From JAKOQB01 sp036824465 (GTDB taxonomy: Bacteria > Pseudomonadota > Gammaproteobacteria > Burkholderiales > Burkholderiaceae_F), in the NCBI GenBank assembly GCA_036824465.1, contig DAITAC010000009.1, positions 1-64,000 on the forward strand: a stretch of 64,000 bases of DNA, read 5' to 3'. This document shows positions 36,551 to 49,772 of the stretch, in pieces. A program made the translations under genes and the position numbers. Numbering within the stretch: position 1 is the first letter of the stretch; each line of letters opens with the position of its first letter. The notes beneath the pieces were generated by a model that was not told the DNA's origin, did not search any database, and saw only the letters and a program-made list of their open reading frames with translations.

Positions 36551-37522
36551 CTATTTCTTGCGAAACGCGTCGACGATCGCCTTACCCTCGGCGCCGGTCT
36601 TTTTCAACCAGTCGCTCAGCATCACGTCACCCACCTGCCTGAGGTCCGTCACCAGCTTCGGCGAGGGGGCGACGATGTTCATGCCCTTTTCGGTCAGCGC
36701 TTTCTTGTACCAGTCGTTCTTCTCTTCCGAGATCTTCCAGCCGCGCGCCTCGGCCTCACCCGCCGCCTTCAGCAGTGCGTCGCGCGTCGGTGCATCGAGC
36801 GCATCGAGTGCCTTGCGATTCACGATCACGGCGTTCTTGGGCAACCATGCCTGCGTGTCATACCAGTACTTGATGTGCTCATAAGTCTTGCTGTCGTAGC
36901 CGGTCGACCCCGACGACATATAGGACTCGACCACGCCGGTGGCCAACGCCTGCGACAACTCGGCGGCCTGAACCGTGACCGGTTGCGCACCGATCAACTC
37001 GGCGATCTTTGCCGTCGACGGGCTGTAGGCGCGCCACTTGATGCCCTTCATGTCGGCGACGCTGCTGATCGGCCGCTTGACATAGATGCCCTGCGGCGGC
37101 CACGGCACTGCGTACAGAAGCATCATGCCCTGTGCGGCCAGCAGTTTTTCCAGCCCCGGACGAGACGCCTTGTACAGCCGCGCCGAATCGGCATAGCCGG
37201 TGGCAAGGAACGGCAGGCCGTCGATGCCGTACAAGGGGTTTTCGTTCTCGAAGTTCACCAGCAGGATTTCCCCCAACTGCGCCTGGCCACCCTGCACAGC
37301 GCGTTTGATCTCGTTCGCCTTGAACAGCGATGCGTTGGCGTGCACGGTGATCTTCAGTTTGCCGCCGGTGGCCTTGTCGACATCGTTGGAGAACTGGACC
37401 AGGTTTTCAGTGTGGAAGTTGCTGGCCGGATAGGCGGCGGGCAGATCCCATTTCGTCTGCGCTACAGCAGTGGCGGTGGTTGCGGCAAGCGCAACGGTCA
37501 GCAATCGGTACAGCAGTTTCAT
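36551..37522 (-). CDS. dctP: TRAP transporter substrate-binding protein (DctP)
   Basis: Periplasmic binding protein of 323 residues. A signal peptide ends near residue 21 (AVAQ). The mature domain begins with KWDLPAAYPASNFHTEN; the region around LGAQPV-type residues is AELIGAQPVTVQAAELSQAL. ATG 37522 has a very strong GGAGGAGAG Shine-Dalgarno site upstream, which fits a highly made binding protein. The ligand cannot be told from sequence; neighbouring dadA, a racemase-like gene and an oxoprolinase point to an amino-acid-like acid. It diverges from the racemase gene. Confidence 0.9.
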   Translation of the reverse strand: MKLLYRLLTVALAATTATAVAQTKWDLPAAYPASNFHTENLVQFSNDVDKATGGKLKITVHANASLFKANEIKRAVQGGQAQLGEILLVNFENENPLYGIDGLPFLATGYADSARLYKASRPGLEKLLAAQGMMLLYAVPWPPQGIYVKRPISSVADMKGIKWRAYSPSTAKIAELIGAQPVTVQAAELSQALATGVVESYMSSGSTGYDSKTYEHIKYWYDTQAWLPKNAVIVNRKALDALDAPTRDALLKAAGEAEARGWKISEEKNDWYKKALTEKGMNIVAPSPKLVTDLRQVGDVMLSDWLKKTGAEGKAIVDAFRKK

Positions 37523-37665
37523 CTTCTCTCCTCCGGGACTGTACGGCGGCGCAAGTGTAGGGCCGATCGTGCCGGATGCGAACCCTTGACCTCTCGGCCG
37601 CCGGAAGCGAATACGATGGCGGTCGTTCAACGATCAGCGCAGCCCGCTTCCCGCCACCGGGTTAC

Positions 37666-38364
37666 ATGATGGCCGCTTTCATTGGTCTGCTGATGCTGCA
37701 AACGCGTTTTCCCCGGCCGCCGGGCGATATCGGCCATCCGCAGACCTTTGCGTTTCCGGTGCGCCGTGTCGTCGTCGCAGGGGCCAATCCGCAGCGCGTC
37801 GTTCGCGGCGAAGCGGACGGCCTCATCGAAAGCTTCATTGACGCCGCGCGCGTGCTGGCCGCTGACGGGGCATGCGCGATCGGTACCAGTTGCGGCTTCC
37901 TCGCTTTGCACCAGCACGCATTGTCGTCTGCGCTCCCCGTCCCGGTGGCGACCTCGAGTCTGTTGCAGTGTGTGTGGCTCGCGTCTGTGCTGCCGTCAGG
38001 AAGAATGCCGGGGATTGTCACCATCGACAAGGCGGCCCTGTCGCCAGCGCATCTGGCAGCAGTCGGCGTGCCACCCGGGACGCCGATCGAAGGCGTTGAT
38101 CCTCGGGGCGAGTTCGCCACGCGCCTGCTCAACGATGAGCCGACCCTCGACGTCGTGCGCTCCGAGAATGAGGTCGTTGCCGCCGCTGTCCGGCTGACGC
38201 AGACGCACCCGGATGTCGGCGCCATCGTGCTCGAATGCACCAACATGCCACCCTACGCGGCCGCGGTGGCACGAGCAACGCAACGACCTGTTTACGATGT
38301 CGTCACCCTGCTTCATTGGATCTGGAGCGGGGTCGGCTCGCATCGCACCGCAGAAAGCGCGTAA
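37666..38364 (+). CDS. Asp/Glu/hydantoin racemase-family protein
   Basis: Predicted cofactor-independent racemase of about 232 residues. The two catalytic cysteines of the family are likely Cys76 (GTSCGFLALHQ) and Cys191 (LECTNMPPY), one per pseudo-symmetric half. The N-terminal RFPRPPGDIGHPQTF motif occurs in uncharacterised aspartate/glutamate racemase-like proteins. ATG 37666 or the adjacent ATG 37669 is the start. The stop is two bases before the oxoprolinase start, so the two are coupled. A hydantoin, aspartate, glutamate or related substrate is possible. Confidence 0.8.
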   Translation: MMAAFIGLLMLQTRFPRPPGDIGHPQTFAFPVRRVVVAGANPQRVVRGEADGLIESFIDAARVLAADGACAIGTSCGFLALHQHALSSALPVPVATSSLLQCVWLASVLPSGRMPGIVTIDKAALSPAHLAAVGVPPGTPIEGVDPRGEFATRLLNDEPTLDVVRSENEVVAAAVRLTQTHPDVGAIVLECTNMPPYAAAVARATQRPVYDVVTLLHWIWSGVGSHRTAESA

Positions 38365-38366
38365 CC

Positions 38367-42011
<3,645 letters not shown>

Positions 42012-42115
42012 GGGCGCGCACACGGCGAATTCCTGCGGTTTAGAGCATCAATTCCGCGCTTCCGCGTGCGCCGCAAGGCGACACAATTCTGGTCGAGTCA
42101 TTCTCGGGACCCCAC

Positions 42116-43351
42116 GTGAACGCGCCGGAACATATCGAACTGGGAAGCCAGAGCATCCTGGGAAACCTTGCGATCTGCTATGCGCCACTGATCAACAAGC
42201 ACCGGCGGGCAATCGGTACGCGCGTGACCACGCTGTCGATGCAGGGCGCCAGCAAGCTGCCGATCGGCGAACTGCTGATCGCACTGAACGAGATCTGGCC
42301 CGAAGCATCGGCGCCGGTGCTGATCGCAGCGCTCGACGCGGACTTCGACCAATCCGCGCACGACTGGGACCCGCCAAAGAACGCATTGCTGGAGATTCCC
42401 GGTGCGATGCTGCGTGACCCGGTGCTGCAATCGCTGACACAGGAGATGTTCCGCGACGGCAAGCGCCTCGCACTGCGCGGCCGCTCGGACGTTGCGCTGA
42501 CGCCTGCGCTGCTGTCGTGCTTTGAGTACGCGCTGATCCACATCAGCGAGGATCGCCGCCACAACCTCGACGGCACGCCTATCGCTGCGCCGGGAGGCGT
42601 AACCCGGCGGGTACCCTTCATCATCACCGGCGTGCAGACCGTCGGCGATGTCGACGCGGCATTCGGTCGCGGCGCGATGGCCAGCGTGGGCTGGCCCCTG
42701 GACGATGCGCAGCATCGCGAATCACGGCCGCTGCAGCCAGGCCAGGCCACCGTGCTCGAGCTGCTGCGCCTGGTGCGCGACGACGCTCCGGTCAGCAAGA
42801 TCGAGGATACGTTGAAGCGCGACCCGGCAATTGCCTTCAAGCTGCTCAGGCTGGTGAACTCGGTTGCGTTCGGCCTGCCGGTGCAGATCAAGTCGTTCCA
42901 GCATGCCGTGATGATGCTGGGCTACAAGAAGATGATGCGCTGGCTTTCACTGCTGATGGCGACCGCTTCGAAAGATGCCAACGCGTTCCCGCTGATGCAC
43001 GCGTCGATCCGCCGCGGCCTGTTTCTCGAATACGTCGGAGGCGAGGAAGTCGATACCGAGACGCGCGACGAGCTGTTCATCACTGGGGCGTTTTCGCTGC
43101 TCGACCGCATCGTCGGCGCTCCGTTCGAGCAACTGCTCCAGTTGATCGCATTGCCGGAAAATGTGGTCGACGCCATCGCACGCCGCGAGGGTCCGCACGC
43201 CAACTATCTGTCGGTCATCGAAGCGATCGAGCGGGCGGATCCCGTCGGCCTCGCCAAGCACCTCGACGAACTGGCGTTGCCGGTGTGGATGTGCAACGAG
43301 GCGCTGCTGCGCGCACTGGCGGCGGCAAATACGCTCGACAGCGAGATCTAG
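42116..43351 (+). CDS. HDOD-domain signalling protein
   Basis: Cytoplasmic protein of 411 residues. An HDOD domain covers about residues 205-390 (ILLL-type core: LKRDPAIAFKLLRLVNSVAF, then SFQHAVMMLGYKKM and RRGLFLEYVG). The N-terminal 200 residues resemble the degenerate EAL region of YuxH-type proteins but lack clear catalytic motifs. Such proteins act in regulation of motility, stress or c-di-GMP networks without enzymatic activity. The start is GTG 42116. It sits between the oxoprolinase and purL genes with no obvious functional link. Confidence 0.78.
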   Translation: MNAPEHIELGSQSILGNLAICYAPLINKHRRAIGTRVTTLSMQGASKLPIGELLIALNEIWPEASAPVLIAALDADFDQSAHDWDPPKNALLEIPGAMLRDPVLQSLTQEMFRDGKRLALRGRSDVALTPALLSCFEYALIHISEDRRHNLDGTPIAAPGGVTRRVPFIITGVQTVGDVDAAFGRGAMASVGWPLDDAQHRESRPLQPGQATVLELLRLVRDDAPVSKIEDTLKRDPAIAFKLLRLVNSVAFGLPVQIKSFQHAVMMLGYKKMMRWLSLLMATASKDANAFPLMHASIRRGLFLEYVGGEEVDTETRDELFITGAFSLLDRIVGAPFEQLLQLIALPENVVDAIARREGPHANYLSVIEAIERADPVGLAKHLDELALPVWMCNEALLRALAAANTLDSEI

Positions 43352-43438
43352 CGCAGAGCGACCAACGGTGCGCGGCTATACTGCTCGCCGCGCTGCCGCC
43401 TCACTTTCCACCTCATCGCGGAGCGCGCCTGCCTCCGC

Positions 43439-46400
43439 ATGCCATCCACTGACACGTATCTCGCGCTCGACGGTGCGGGCGCGCTATCCGCATTTCGCGC
43501 CGCACGCCTGCTCGCCCGCATCCGCCGCATCGATTCCGATGCCGCCGAGCTGCGCGCGCAGTACGTGCACCTCATCCACTGCGCCGGCGGTCTGCGACGC
43601 GACGAGCGCGGCCGACTTGAGGGTCTGCTGACCTACGGCGAAGCAGCGGCCACCGATCGGCGCAGCGGTACGCAGTGGCTGGTTGTGCCGCGCATTGGCA
43701 CCATTTCACCCTGGGCCAGCAAGGCGACCGACATCGCGCATAACTGCGGGCTGTCGAACATCCTGCGGATCGAGCGCGGCACGCGGTACACGCTGGTGAT
43801 GAGAAATGGCCTGTTCGGTCCCAAGACGCTGTCCGATGACGCGCATCAGCGTATCGGCGCGCTGCTGCACGATCGAATGATCGAAAGCCTGCTCCAGCCC
43901 GACATCGATCCCGCCACGCTGTTCCGCGAGCTGCCCGGCAAACCGATGCAGCACGTGCCGGTGCAGGCGTCGGGGCGCGCCGCTCTGGTGCGTGCCAACC
44001 GCGACCTGGGGCTCGCGCTGTCCGACGACGAAATCGATTATCTGCTCGATGCGTATCGAGGGCTGAAGCGCGACCCGACCGACGTCGAGCTGATGATGTT
44101 CGCGCAGGCCAATTCCGAGCACTGCCGCCACAAGATCTTCAACGCAACCTGGACCATCGACGGCGACCGGAAGGACGCCACGCTCTTCGGCATGATCCGC
44201 GCCACCCACGCGGCCGCGCCGCAGGGCACGGTGATCGCGTACAGCGATAACGCGGCGGTAATCGAGGGACGCATTGCGCGGCGCATGTATCCACGCAGCA
44301 ATCACCCACACGGTGCCATCGGCACGGAGTACGCCGTGCGCGCCGAGCTGACGCACACCGTTTTCAAGGTCGAGACCCATAACCACCCGACCGCGATCTC
44401 GCCGTGGCCTGGCGCCGCCACCGGCGCGGGAGGCGAGATCCGCGACGAAGGCGCGACCGGTCGCGGGGCGAAGCCGAAGGCCGGCCTGTGCGGCTTCAGT
44501 GTGTCGAACCTGCGACTGCCCGATGCGCGCATGCGGTGGGAAAGCGATCGTGATCTCACCGGTGGTGCGAAAACCGAGGCTGACTACGGTTTCCCGGCGC
44601 GCATCGCCGACGCGCTGTCGATCATGATCGATGGCCCGATCGGCGCGGCCTCGTTCAACAACGAATTCGGCCGGCCCAACCTGCTCGGTTACTTTCGCGC
44701 GTTCGAAGCCAATGTCGGCGGCAGGCGCTACGGTTATCACAAGCCGATCATGATCGCCGGCGGCATCGGCAATATCCGTGACGAACAGACCCGCAAACTC
44801 GATCTGCCCGACGGAACGCTGCTGATCCAGCTGGGTGGTCCGGGCATGCGCATCGGGCTCGGCGGCGGCGCAGCGTCGAGCATGGGATCTGGAGCCAACA
44901 CGGAGCAGCTCGACTTCGATTCAGTCCAGCGGGGCAACGCCGAAATACAGCGCCGCGCACAGGAAGTCATCGATCGCTGCTGGGGACTGGGCGATGGCAA
45001 CCCGATCCTGTCGATCCACGACGTTGGCGCGGGCGGATTATCGAACGCCTTGCCGGAGCTCGCCGACAGTGCGGGCAAGGGCGCTCACATCAGCCTCGCC
45101 AGGATCCCGGTTGAGGAAAGCGGCATGAGCCCGCTGGAGATCTGGTGCAACGAATCCCAGGAGCGCTACGCGCTGGCGGTTGCACCTGACTCGCTGCCGG
45201 TATTCGACTGGATGTGCCGGCGCGAGCGTTGTCCGTACGCGGTCGTCGGCACGATCAGCGCGGACGGACGACTGCTTGTCACCGGCGAGGGCGACACCGC
45301 GGTCGACATGCCGATGAGCGTGCTGCTCGGCAAGCCACCAAAGATGCATCGTGACGTGGTGCACGTTGCGTGCGCTCTGCCCGCGCTCGATGTCGTCGGC
45401 ATCGACATCGGGCATGTCGCGCTCGACGTGCTGCGGCACCCGACTGTGGCGAGCAAGAGTTTCCTGATCACGATCGGCGACCGCAGCGTTGGCGGACTTA
45501 ACTGCCGCGACCCCATGGTCGGGCCGTGGCAAGTGCCGGTGGCCGACTGCGCGGTCACGCTGCTCGACTTCGAAGGGTATGCAGGCGAGGCGATGTCAAT
45601 GGGCGAGCGCACGCCGCTTGCGATCATCGATGCTGCCGCCTCGGCACGCATGGCGATCGGCGAAGCATTGACCAACATCGCAGCCGCTGACATCGATCTC
45701 TCCCGCGTGAAGCTCTCCGCGAACTGGATGGCGGCGTGCGGGCAACCGGGTGAAGACGCGTTGCTGTTCGACGCCGTGGCTGCCGCCAGCGCGCTGTGCC
45801 AGCAGCTCGGTATCAGCATCCCGGTCGGCAAGGACTCGTTGTCGATGAAGACCGCATGGCGCGATGCAGGCGAGGACAAGGTCGTGTCCGCGCCCGTGTC
45901 GCTCATCATCAGCGCCGCCGCCCCGGTGGACGATGTGCGGCAGTCACTCACGCCGCAGCTACGCACTGACTGCGGCGACACGGTGCTGATCCTGATCGAC
46001 CTCGGCGCGGGCAGGATGCGGCTGGGCGGATCGATGCTGGCGCAGGTGACGCAGCAGATCGGCAACCGTGCGCCAGACGTCGAAGATCCCGACCGCCTGG
46101 CGGCGGCGATCCGTGCAGTGCGCCAGCTCGCCCGCGCAGGCCGCCTGCTCGCGTATCACGATCGTTCAGACGGCGGGTTGTTTGCAGCCATTTGTGAAAT
46201 GGCGTTCGCCGGCCACTGCGGGGTCACGCTGAACATCGACGTGCTGGCGATGGACCCGCTCGCCACAGACTGGGGCGACTTCAAGATTCGGCCGGAGCAG
46301 GTCGCGGTTCGTCGCAGCGAACTCGCGGTAAGCGCGCTCTTCAATGAGGAACTCGGCCTGGTGCTGCAGGTCCGTGATGCGGACCAGAGCGCGGTGATGA

Positions 46401-47455
46401 ACGCGCTGCGGGCCGAAGGTCTCGGGTCGATCTCGCACATCATCGGCAAGCCGAACGCGCGCGACGTGATCGACGTGTGGAACGACGCCAGGCCGATCTT
46501 CAGCAGATCGCGCAGTGAGTTGCTGAAGGTTTGGAGCGAAGTGTCATGGCGCATCGCGCGGCTGCGTGACAACCCGGCGTGCGCTGACGCCGAGTACGAA
46601 CGTGCCATTGATGCGGAGGATCGCGGCCTGTCGATCGCGCTCACGTTCGACCCGGCCGAAGACATCGCCGCACCGTTCATTGCACTGGGCGCGCGCCCGC
46701 AGGTCGCGATCCTGCGCGAGCAGGGCGTGAACAGCCAATACGAAATGGCCGCGGCGATGGACCGGGCGGGCTTTAATGCAGTCGACGTGCATATGACCGA
46801 CTTGCAGAATGGTCGCGCACATCTGGAGGACTTCAAGGGCTTCGCCGCCTGCGGTGGCTTTTCCTACGGGGACGTGCTGGGCGGCGGCGGCGGTTGGGCC
46901 AAGACCATTCTGTTCAACGGCAAGCTCGCCGAACAGTTCTCTGCTTTCTTTCAGCGTCCTGACTCATTCGCGCTTGGCGTGTGCAATGGTTGCCAGATGA
47001 TGAGCCAGCTTCACATGCTGATCCCGGGTGCGACACACTGGCCGCGCTTCGAGCGTAACGTGAGCGAGCAGTTTGAGGGGCGGCTGGTGATGGTCGAAGT
47101 CGCGCCGTCGCCGTCGCTCTTCCTCGCCGACATGGCCGGCAGCCGCATGCCGATCGCGAATGCGCACGGCGAGGGACGCGCCGTATTCCGCAGCGAGGAG
47201 GATCGGAACAAAGCGTTGGTCGCGCTGCGTTACGTCGACTGGCACGGCCGTGCCACCGAGCGTTATCCGCACAACCCCAACGGCTCGCCAGAGGGCATCA
47301 CGGGCCTGACCACGCCCGATGGTCGTTTCACGATCGTGATGCCGCATCCGGAACGCGTGCGGCGCACGGTGCAGATGTCATGGCAGCCAACTGGCCTCGG
47401 CGAAGATTCGCCTTGGATGCGGATGTTCCGTAATGCGCGGCGTTGGCTCGGCTAG
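43439..47455 (+). CDS. purL: Phosphoribosylformylglycinamidine synthase (large single-chain PurL)
   Basis: Fourth step of purine synthesis, FGAR to FGAM with glutamine and ATP. This is the 1338-residue single-chain form typical of beta- and gammaproteobacteria. It has an N-terminal PurS-like domain, a linker, two AIRS-like halves (NSEHCRHKIF, KVETHNHPTAISPWPGAATG) and a C-terminal glutaminase. The glutaminase nucleophile is Cys1182 (GVCNGCQ), with His1303 and Glu1305 (PHPE). No frame problem. Confidence 0.97.
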   Translation: MPSTDTYLALDGAGALSAFRAARLLARIRRIDSDAAELRAQYVHLIHCAGGLRRDERGRLEGLLTYGEAAATDRRSGTQWLVVPRIGTISPWASKATDIAHNCGLSNILRIERGTRYTLVMRNGLFGPKTLSDDAHQRIGALLHDRMIESLLQPDIDPATLFRELPGKPMQHVPVQASGRAALVRANRDLGLALSDDEIDYLLDAYRGLKRDPTDVELMMFAQANSEHCRHKIFNATWTIDGDRKDATLFGMIRATHAAAPQGTVIAYSDNAAVIEGRIARRMYPRSNHPHGAIGTEYAVRAELTHTVFKVETHNHPTAISPWPGAATGAGGEIRDEGATGRGAKPKAGLCGFSVSNLRLPDARMRWESDRDLTGGAKTEADYGFPARIADALSIMIDGPIGAASFNNEFGRPNLLGYFRAFEANVGGRRYGYHKPIMIAGGIGNIRDEQTRKLDLPDGTLLIQLGGPGMRIGLGGGAASSMGSGANTEQLDFDSVQRGNAEIQRRAQEVIDRCWGLGDGNPILSIHDVGAGGLSNALPELADSAGKGAHISLARIPVEESGMSPLEIWCNESQERYALAVAPDSLPVFDWMCRRERCPYAVVGTISADGRLLVTGEGDTAVDMPMSVLLGKPPKMHRDVVHVACALPALDVVGIDIGHVALDVLRHPTVASKSFLITIGDRSVGGLNCRDPMVGPWQVPVADCAVTLLDFEGYAGEAMSMGERTPLAIIDAAASARMAIGEALTNIAAADIDLSRVKLSANWMAACGQPGEDALLFDAVAAASALCQQLGISIPVGKDSLSMKTAWRDAGEDKVVSAPVSLIISAAAPVDDVRQSLTPQLRTDCGDTVLILIDLGAGRMRLGGSMLAQVTQQIGNRAPDVEDPDRLAAAIRAVRQLARAGRLLAYHDRSDGGLFAAICEMAFAGHCGVTLNIDVLAMDPLATDWGDFKIRPEQVAVRRSELAVSALFNEELGLVLQVRDADQSAVMNALRAEGLGSISHIIGKPNARDVIDVWNDARPIFSRSRSELLKVWSEVSWRIARLRDNPACADAEYERAIDAEDRGLSIALTFDPAEDIAAPFIALGARPQVAILREQGVNSQYEMAAAMDRAGFNAVDVHMTDLQNGRAHLEDFKGFAACGGFSYGDVLGGGGGWAKTILFNGKLAEQFSAFFQRPDSFALGVCNGCQMMSQLHMLIPGATHWPRFERNVSEQFEGRLVMVEVAPSPSLFLADMAGSRMPIANAHGEGRAVFRSEEDRNKALVALRYVDWHGRATERYPHNPNGSPEGITGLTTPDGRFTIVMPHPERVRRTVQMSWQPTGLGEDSPWMRMFRNARRWLG

Positions 47456-47583
47456 CGATTGGTCCCTGGTGTGGCGGCGCCGGCCCGGATGGATTGGTTC
47501 AGAACGACAAGGTCTTGTTATTTCGCGGCACCGCGGCCATCTCCGCCGGCAGACTGCCATTGTGGACGAGCGCAGAAGAAGTC

Positions 47584-48067
47584 ATGAGACGGTATCTGTT
47601 ACTCGCCGTTGTCGCGCTCCTGGTCGGCTGCGGCACGGCGCGCACGCTGGTGCTGGAGCCGACGCGGGCGGCCGACAGATTCGCGCGCGTCGAACTCATC
47701 GCCGATAGTCCGACGGTTTCGGTTCCCTCCGACGTCACGCAGAAGATCGAGTCGGCGAGCAGAAAAGGGGCTGTATGACTCCGGAAAGTTCACGCCGGGC
47801 CAGGACCTGAAGATTCTTTGCACGTTCGTATTGCAGAACCCGGGTGATCGCTTGTCCCGCTGGTTCTGGGGTGGCATCGGCAACGCCGGCGAAGGTATGG
47901 TCGTCGTGCAGGTGCGCTACATCGACGTGGTGGGTAAGGAGCTCGCTCGGACACAGGTCGAAGGTCGCATCGGCAGCGGATTCTTCGGCGGCTCGCTCGA
48001 TGATGCAATCACCAAGGCCGGCGAAGACATCGTCGGTTTCACGGTGGCGAATTTCGCAGTGAAATAA
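47584..48067 (+). pseudogene. Frameshifted DUF4410-like lipoprotein
   Basis: The first frame starts at ATG 47584 and encodes a lipoprotein signal with lipobox LLVGC (Cys16), then runs to IESASRKG before a premature stop near 47778. The second frame, one base over, continues with LYDSGKFTPGQDLKI, RWFWGGIGNAGEG and GRIGSGFFGGSLDDAI to the TAA at 48065-48067. Both parts match one family layout like DUF4410 proteins. Dropping one A from the AAAAGGGG run at about 47762-47769 gives a clean 160-residue protein. It may be a real mutation or a sequencing or assembly error. Function of the family is unknown. Confidence 0.75.
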
Positions 48068-48281
48068 ACTGAACGAACTGCAGGAACATACCGAATCGCT
48101 CGCGGCTAAGAGCGCTGCACTGATGCGACGGGTATTTCCAAAGTGAAGGGTGGCTTTGGCATGCATCACCGCCCGTTCCGAATTAACGAAATTTGGGCGG
48201 CTCCCGGCGTATCGTGATTCCGGTTGTGGATTCGCTGGATGTACCCTTCAGCCTCGAACAGGAAAATTACGGACACTTCGA

Positions 48282-48974
48282 ATGCCGGGCCAATTCAAAC
48301 CTGTCGTCTTCGACCCCTACGGGAGACGACGCATGCGCTTGCGCCCGCCTCGATGGCTTGTGCTGCTTGTGCTCGGCATCGCGGTCGGCGCGGCTGGCGT
48401 CATCGTCGTCCAGGAGCGCTACCTGCCGCCACGTCTATCGGCCGACGAGTCGTCGAAACTGCGCAGTGCTTTCGACCAGGCCGACGCCGAGCGCCTCCGG
48501 CTGAAGGAGGAACTCGCTGAGACTGCGAAGCGGCTCGAAACAACGCTCGCTGACATGAAGGTCCAGAAGGACGAGCTTACTGCCAGCCGCACGGTTGCCG
48601 AGCGCCTGCGCGATGACGTGGCCTCCGTGATCGCATCGTTACCGCCAGATCCGCGCGGCGGGGTCGTTGAAATCCGCTCAGGGCGGTTCGCGTTGACGGG
48701 CGGAATACTTGCCTACGACGTGGTGCTCTCGCGCGACCGCGGAGCGAGCAAACCGATGACCGGAGTCATGCAGTTCATCATTGCCGGAGAATCCGCACGC
48801 GGTCCCGAATCCACCGTCACCCTGAAATCAATCGACGTGTCGATCGGCAGCCATGAGATCGTGCGCGGCAGCCAGGCCTTGCCCGAGGGTTTCAGACCGC
48901 GCCAGGTGACGATTCAAGTGCTCGATCGGGCCGCCGGAAGGGCATTGGGCATGCGCGTGATGCTGGTCAAATAG
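48282..48974 (+). CDS. Single-pass membrane protein with a coiled coil, function unknown
   Basis: Predicted inner-membrane protein of 230 residues. A basic N-terminus (GRRRMRLRPPR) precedes one transmembrane helix at about 25-43. A charged coiled coil follows at about 55-105, then a beta-rich C-terminal domain with VEIRSGRFALTGG and LPEGFRPRQVTIQVLDR. The layout suggests a periplasmic domain on a stalk. Similar proteins occur in betaproteobacteria as hypotheticals. ATG 48282 is favoured; the frame is open 44 codons further upstream. No functional partner is evident. Confidence 0.7.
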   Translation: MPGQFKPVVFDPYGRRRMRLRPPRWLVLLVLGIAVGAAGVIVVQERYLPPRLSADESSKLRSAFDQADAERLRLKEELAETAKRLETTLADMKVQKDELTASRTVAERLRDDVASVIASLPPDPRGGVVEIRSGRFALTGGILAYDVVLSRDRGASKPMTGVMQFIIAGESARGPESTVTLKSIDVSIGSHEIVRGSQALPEGFRPRQVTIQVLDRAAGRALGMRVMLVK

Positions 48975-49224
48975 CCGAAATCCTGTGGAAAGCAGCAGGT
49001 TACGAAGGGGCCCGACGAGTTGGCCGCGGTTGCATAGCGACCTGCGCGCCCTTTGCAGACTTCAAGGAAAGGCCAGGCAAGAAGCGTTCGCGGAAGTACG
49101 ACAGATATCGCATTCATCGCGCGCAACTCCGCCGAGATGCGCGATCGTATTTAACGCACCAATTGATGCCAAACAGCGCTGAAAGGAGTGCGGGCTCTCC
49201 AGTACCGGAGCAACCCGACAACGA

Positions 49225-49656
49225 ATGAAGAAGGCTGCCAAGAGGAAGGTCGAGGGCGACGGGACCGGCGTCGTGTCCGCGATGCGCGGCTTGTTCCGGT
49301 CGTTTGCGAAGCTGGCCGAACAAGCGGGTGATGGGCGACCGCTGCTGCGCGGGCTGCGTGTCGCCCACGATCCCAAAGCCGACCGTTTCGTGGTGGTGCA
49401 TAGTGGATCGCGAGTCGAGTTTGTACTTCTTCTCGATGCCAATAGTCAGCCTCCCCACGCAGAAGTCGAGTGCAGACGGATGGACTCCGCCGGCGCGACC
49501 GAGCAGACGACGATCGCCCGTTTTCGATATGACGACACCGGCGTCGTGTCACAGTCGACCGTCCCCGAGCTGATCAGCGAAAGAATCGACCAGGCGCCTG
49601 GCGCCTGGAGCATTGTCGCTGCCGTCATCTGGAACGCCCTGGAGGCTCGGGCGTAG
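49225..49656 (+). CDS. Conserved-looking hypothetical protein
   Basis: Predicted soluble protein of 143 residues that I do not recognise. It has a basic N-terminus (MKKAAKRK), a middle with FVVVHSGSRVEFVLLLDA and a C-terminus DQAPGAWSIVAAVIWNALEA. No signal peptide, membrane helix or metal motif is visible. Third codon positions are G/C rich in this frame, which supports coding. The 250 bases upstream contain nothing convincing. It converges with the small membrane protein gene. Confidence 0.5.
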   Translation: MKKAAKRKVEGDGTGVVSAMRGLFRSFAKLAEQAGDGRPLLRGLRVAHDPKADRFVVVHSGSRVEFVLLLDANSQPPHAEVECRRMDSAGATEQTTIARFRYDDTGVVSQSTVPELISERIDQAPGAWSIVAAVIWNALEARA

Positions 49657-49772
49657 AGCGGGAGCGCAAGGAACGGCTGGCGGGGAGGAGCGACGGCAGA
49701 CTCAATCTGCCCTGTTCTGGAATGACTCGACCGCTTTGGTCTGCGCGACAGCTGACTGGGGGCGGATCTCGT

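Noticed and set aside
47762..47769. Programmed frameshifting in the lipoprotein gene
   Set aside because: The required shift is +1 and there is no slippery heptamer with a pseudoknot or a rare-codon or stop context typical of known sites. Mutation or error is simpler.
48975..49224. Small open frame between the coiled-coil protein and the hypothetical gene
   Set aside because: About 65 codons, no signal, motif or ribosome-binding site.
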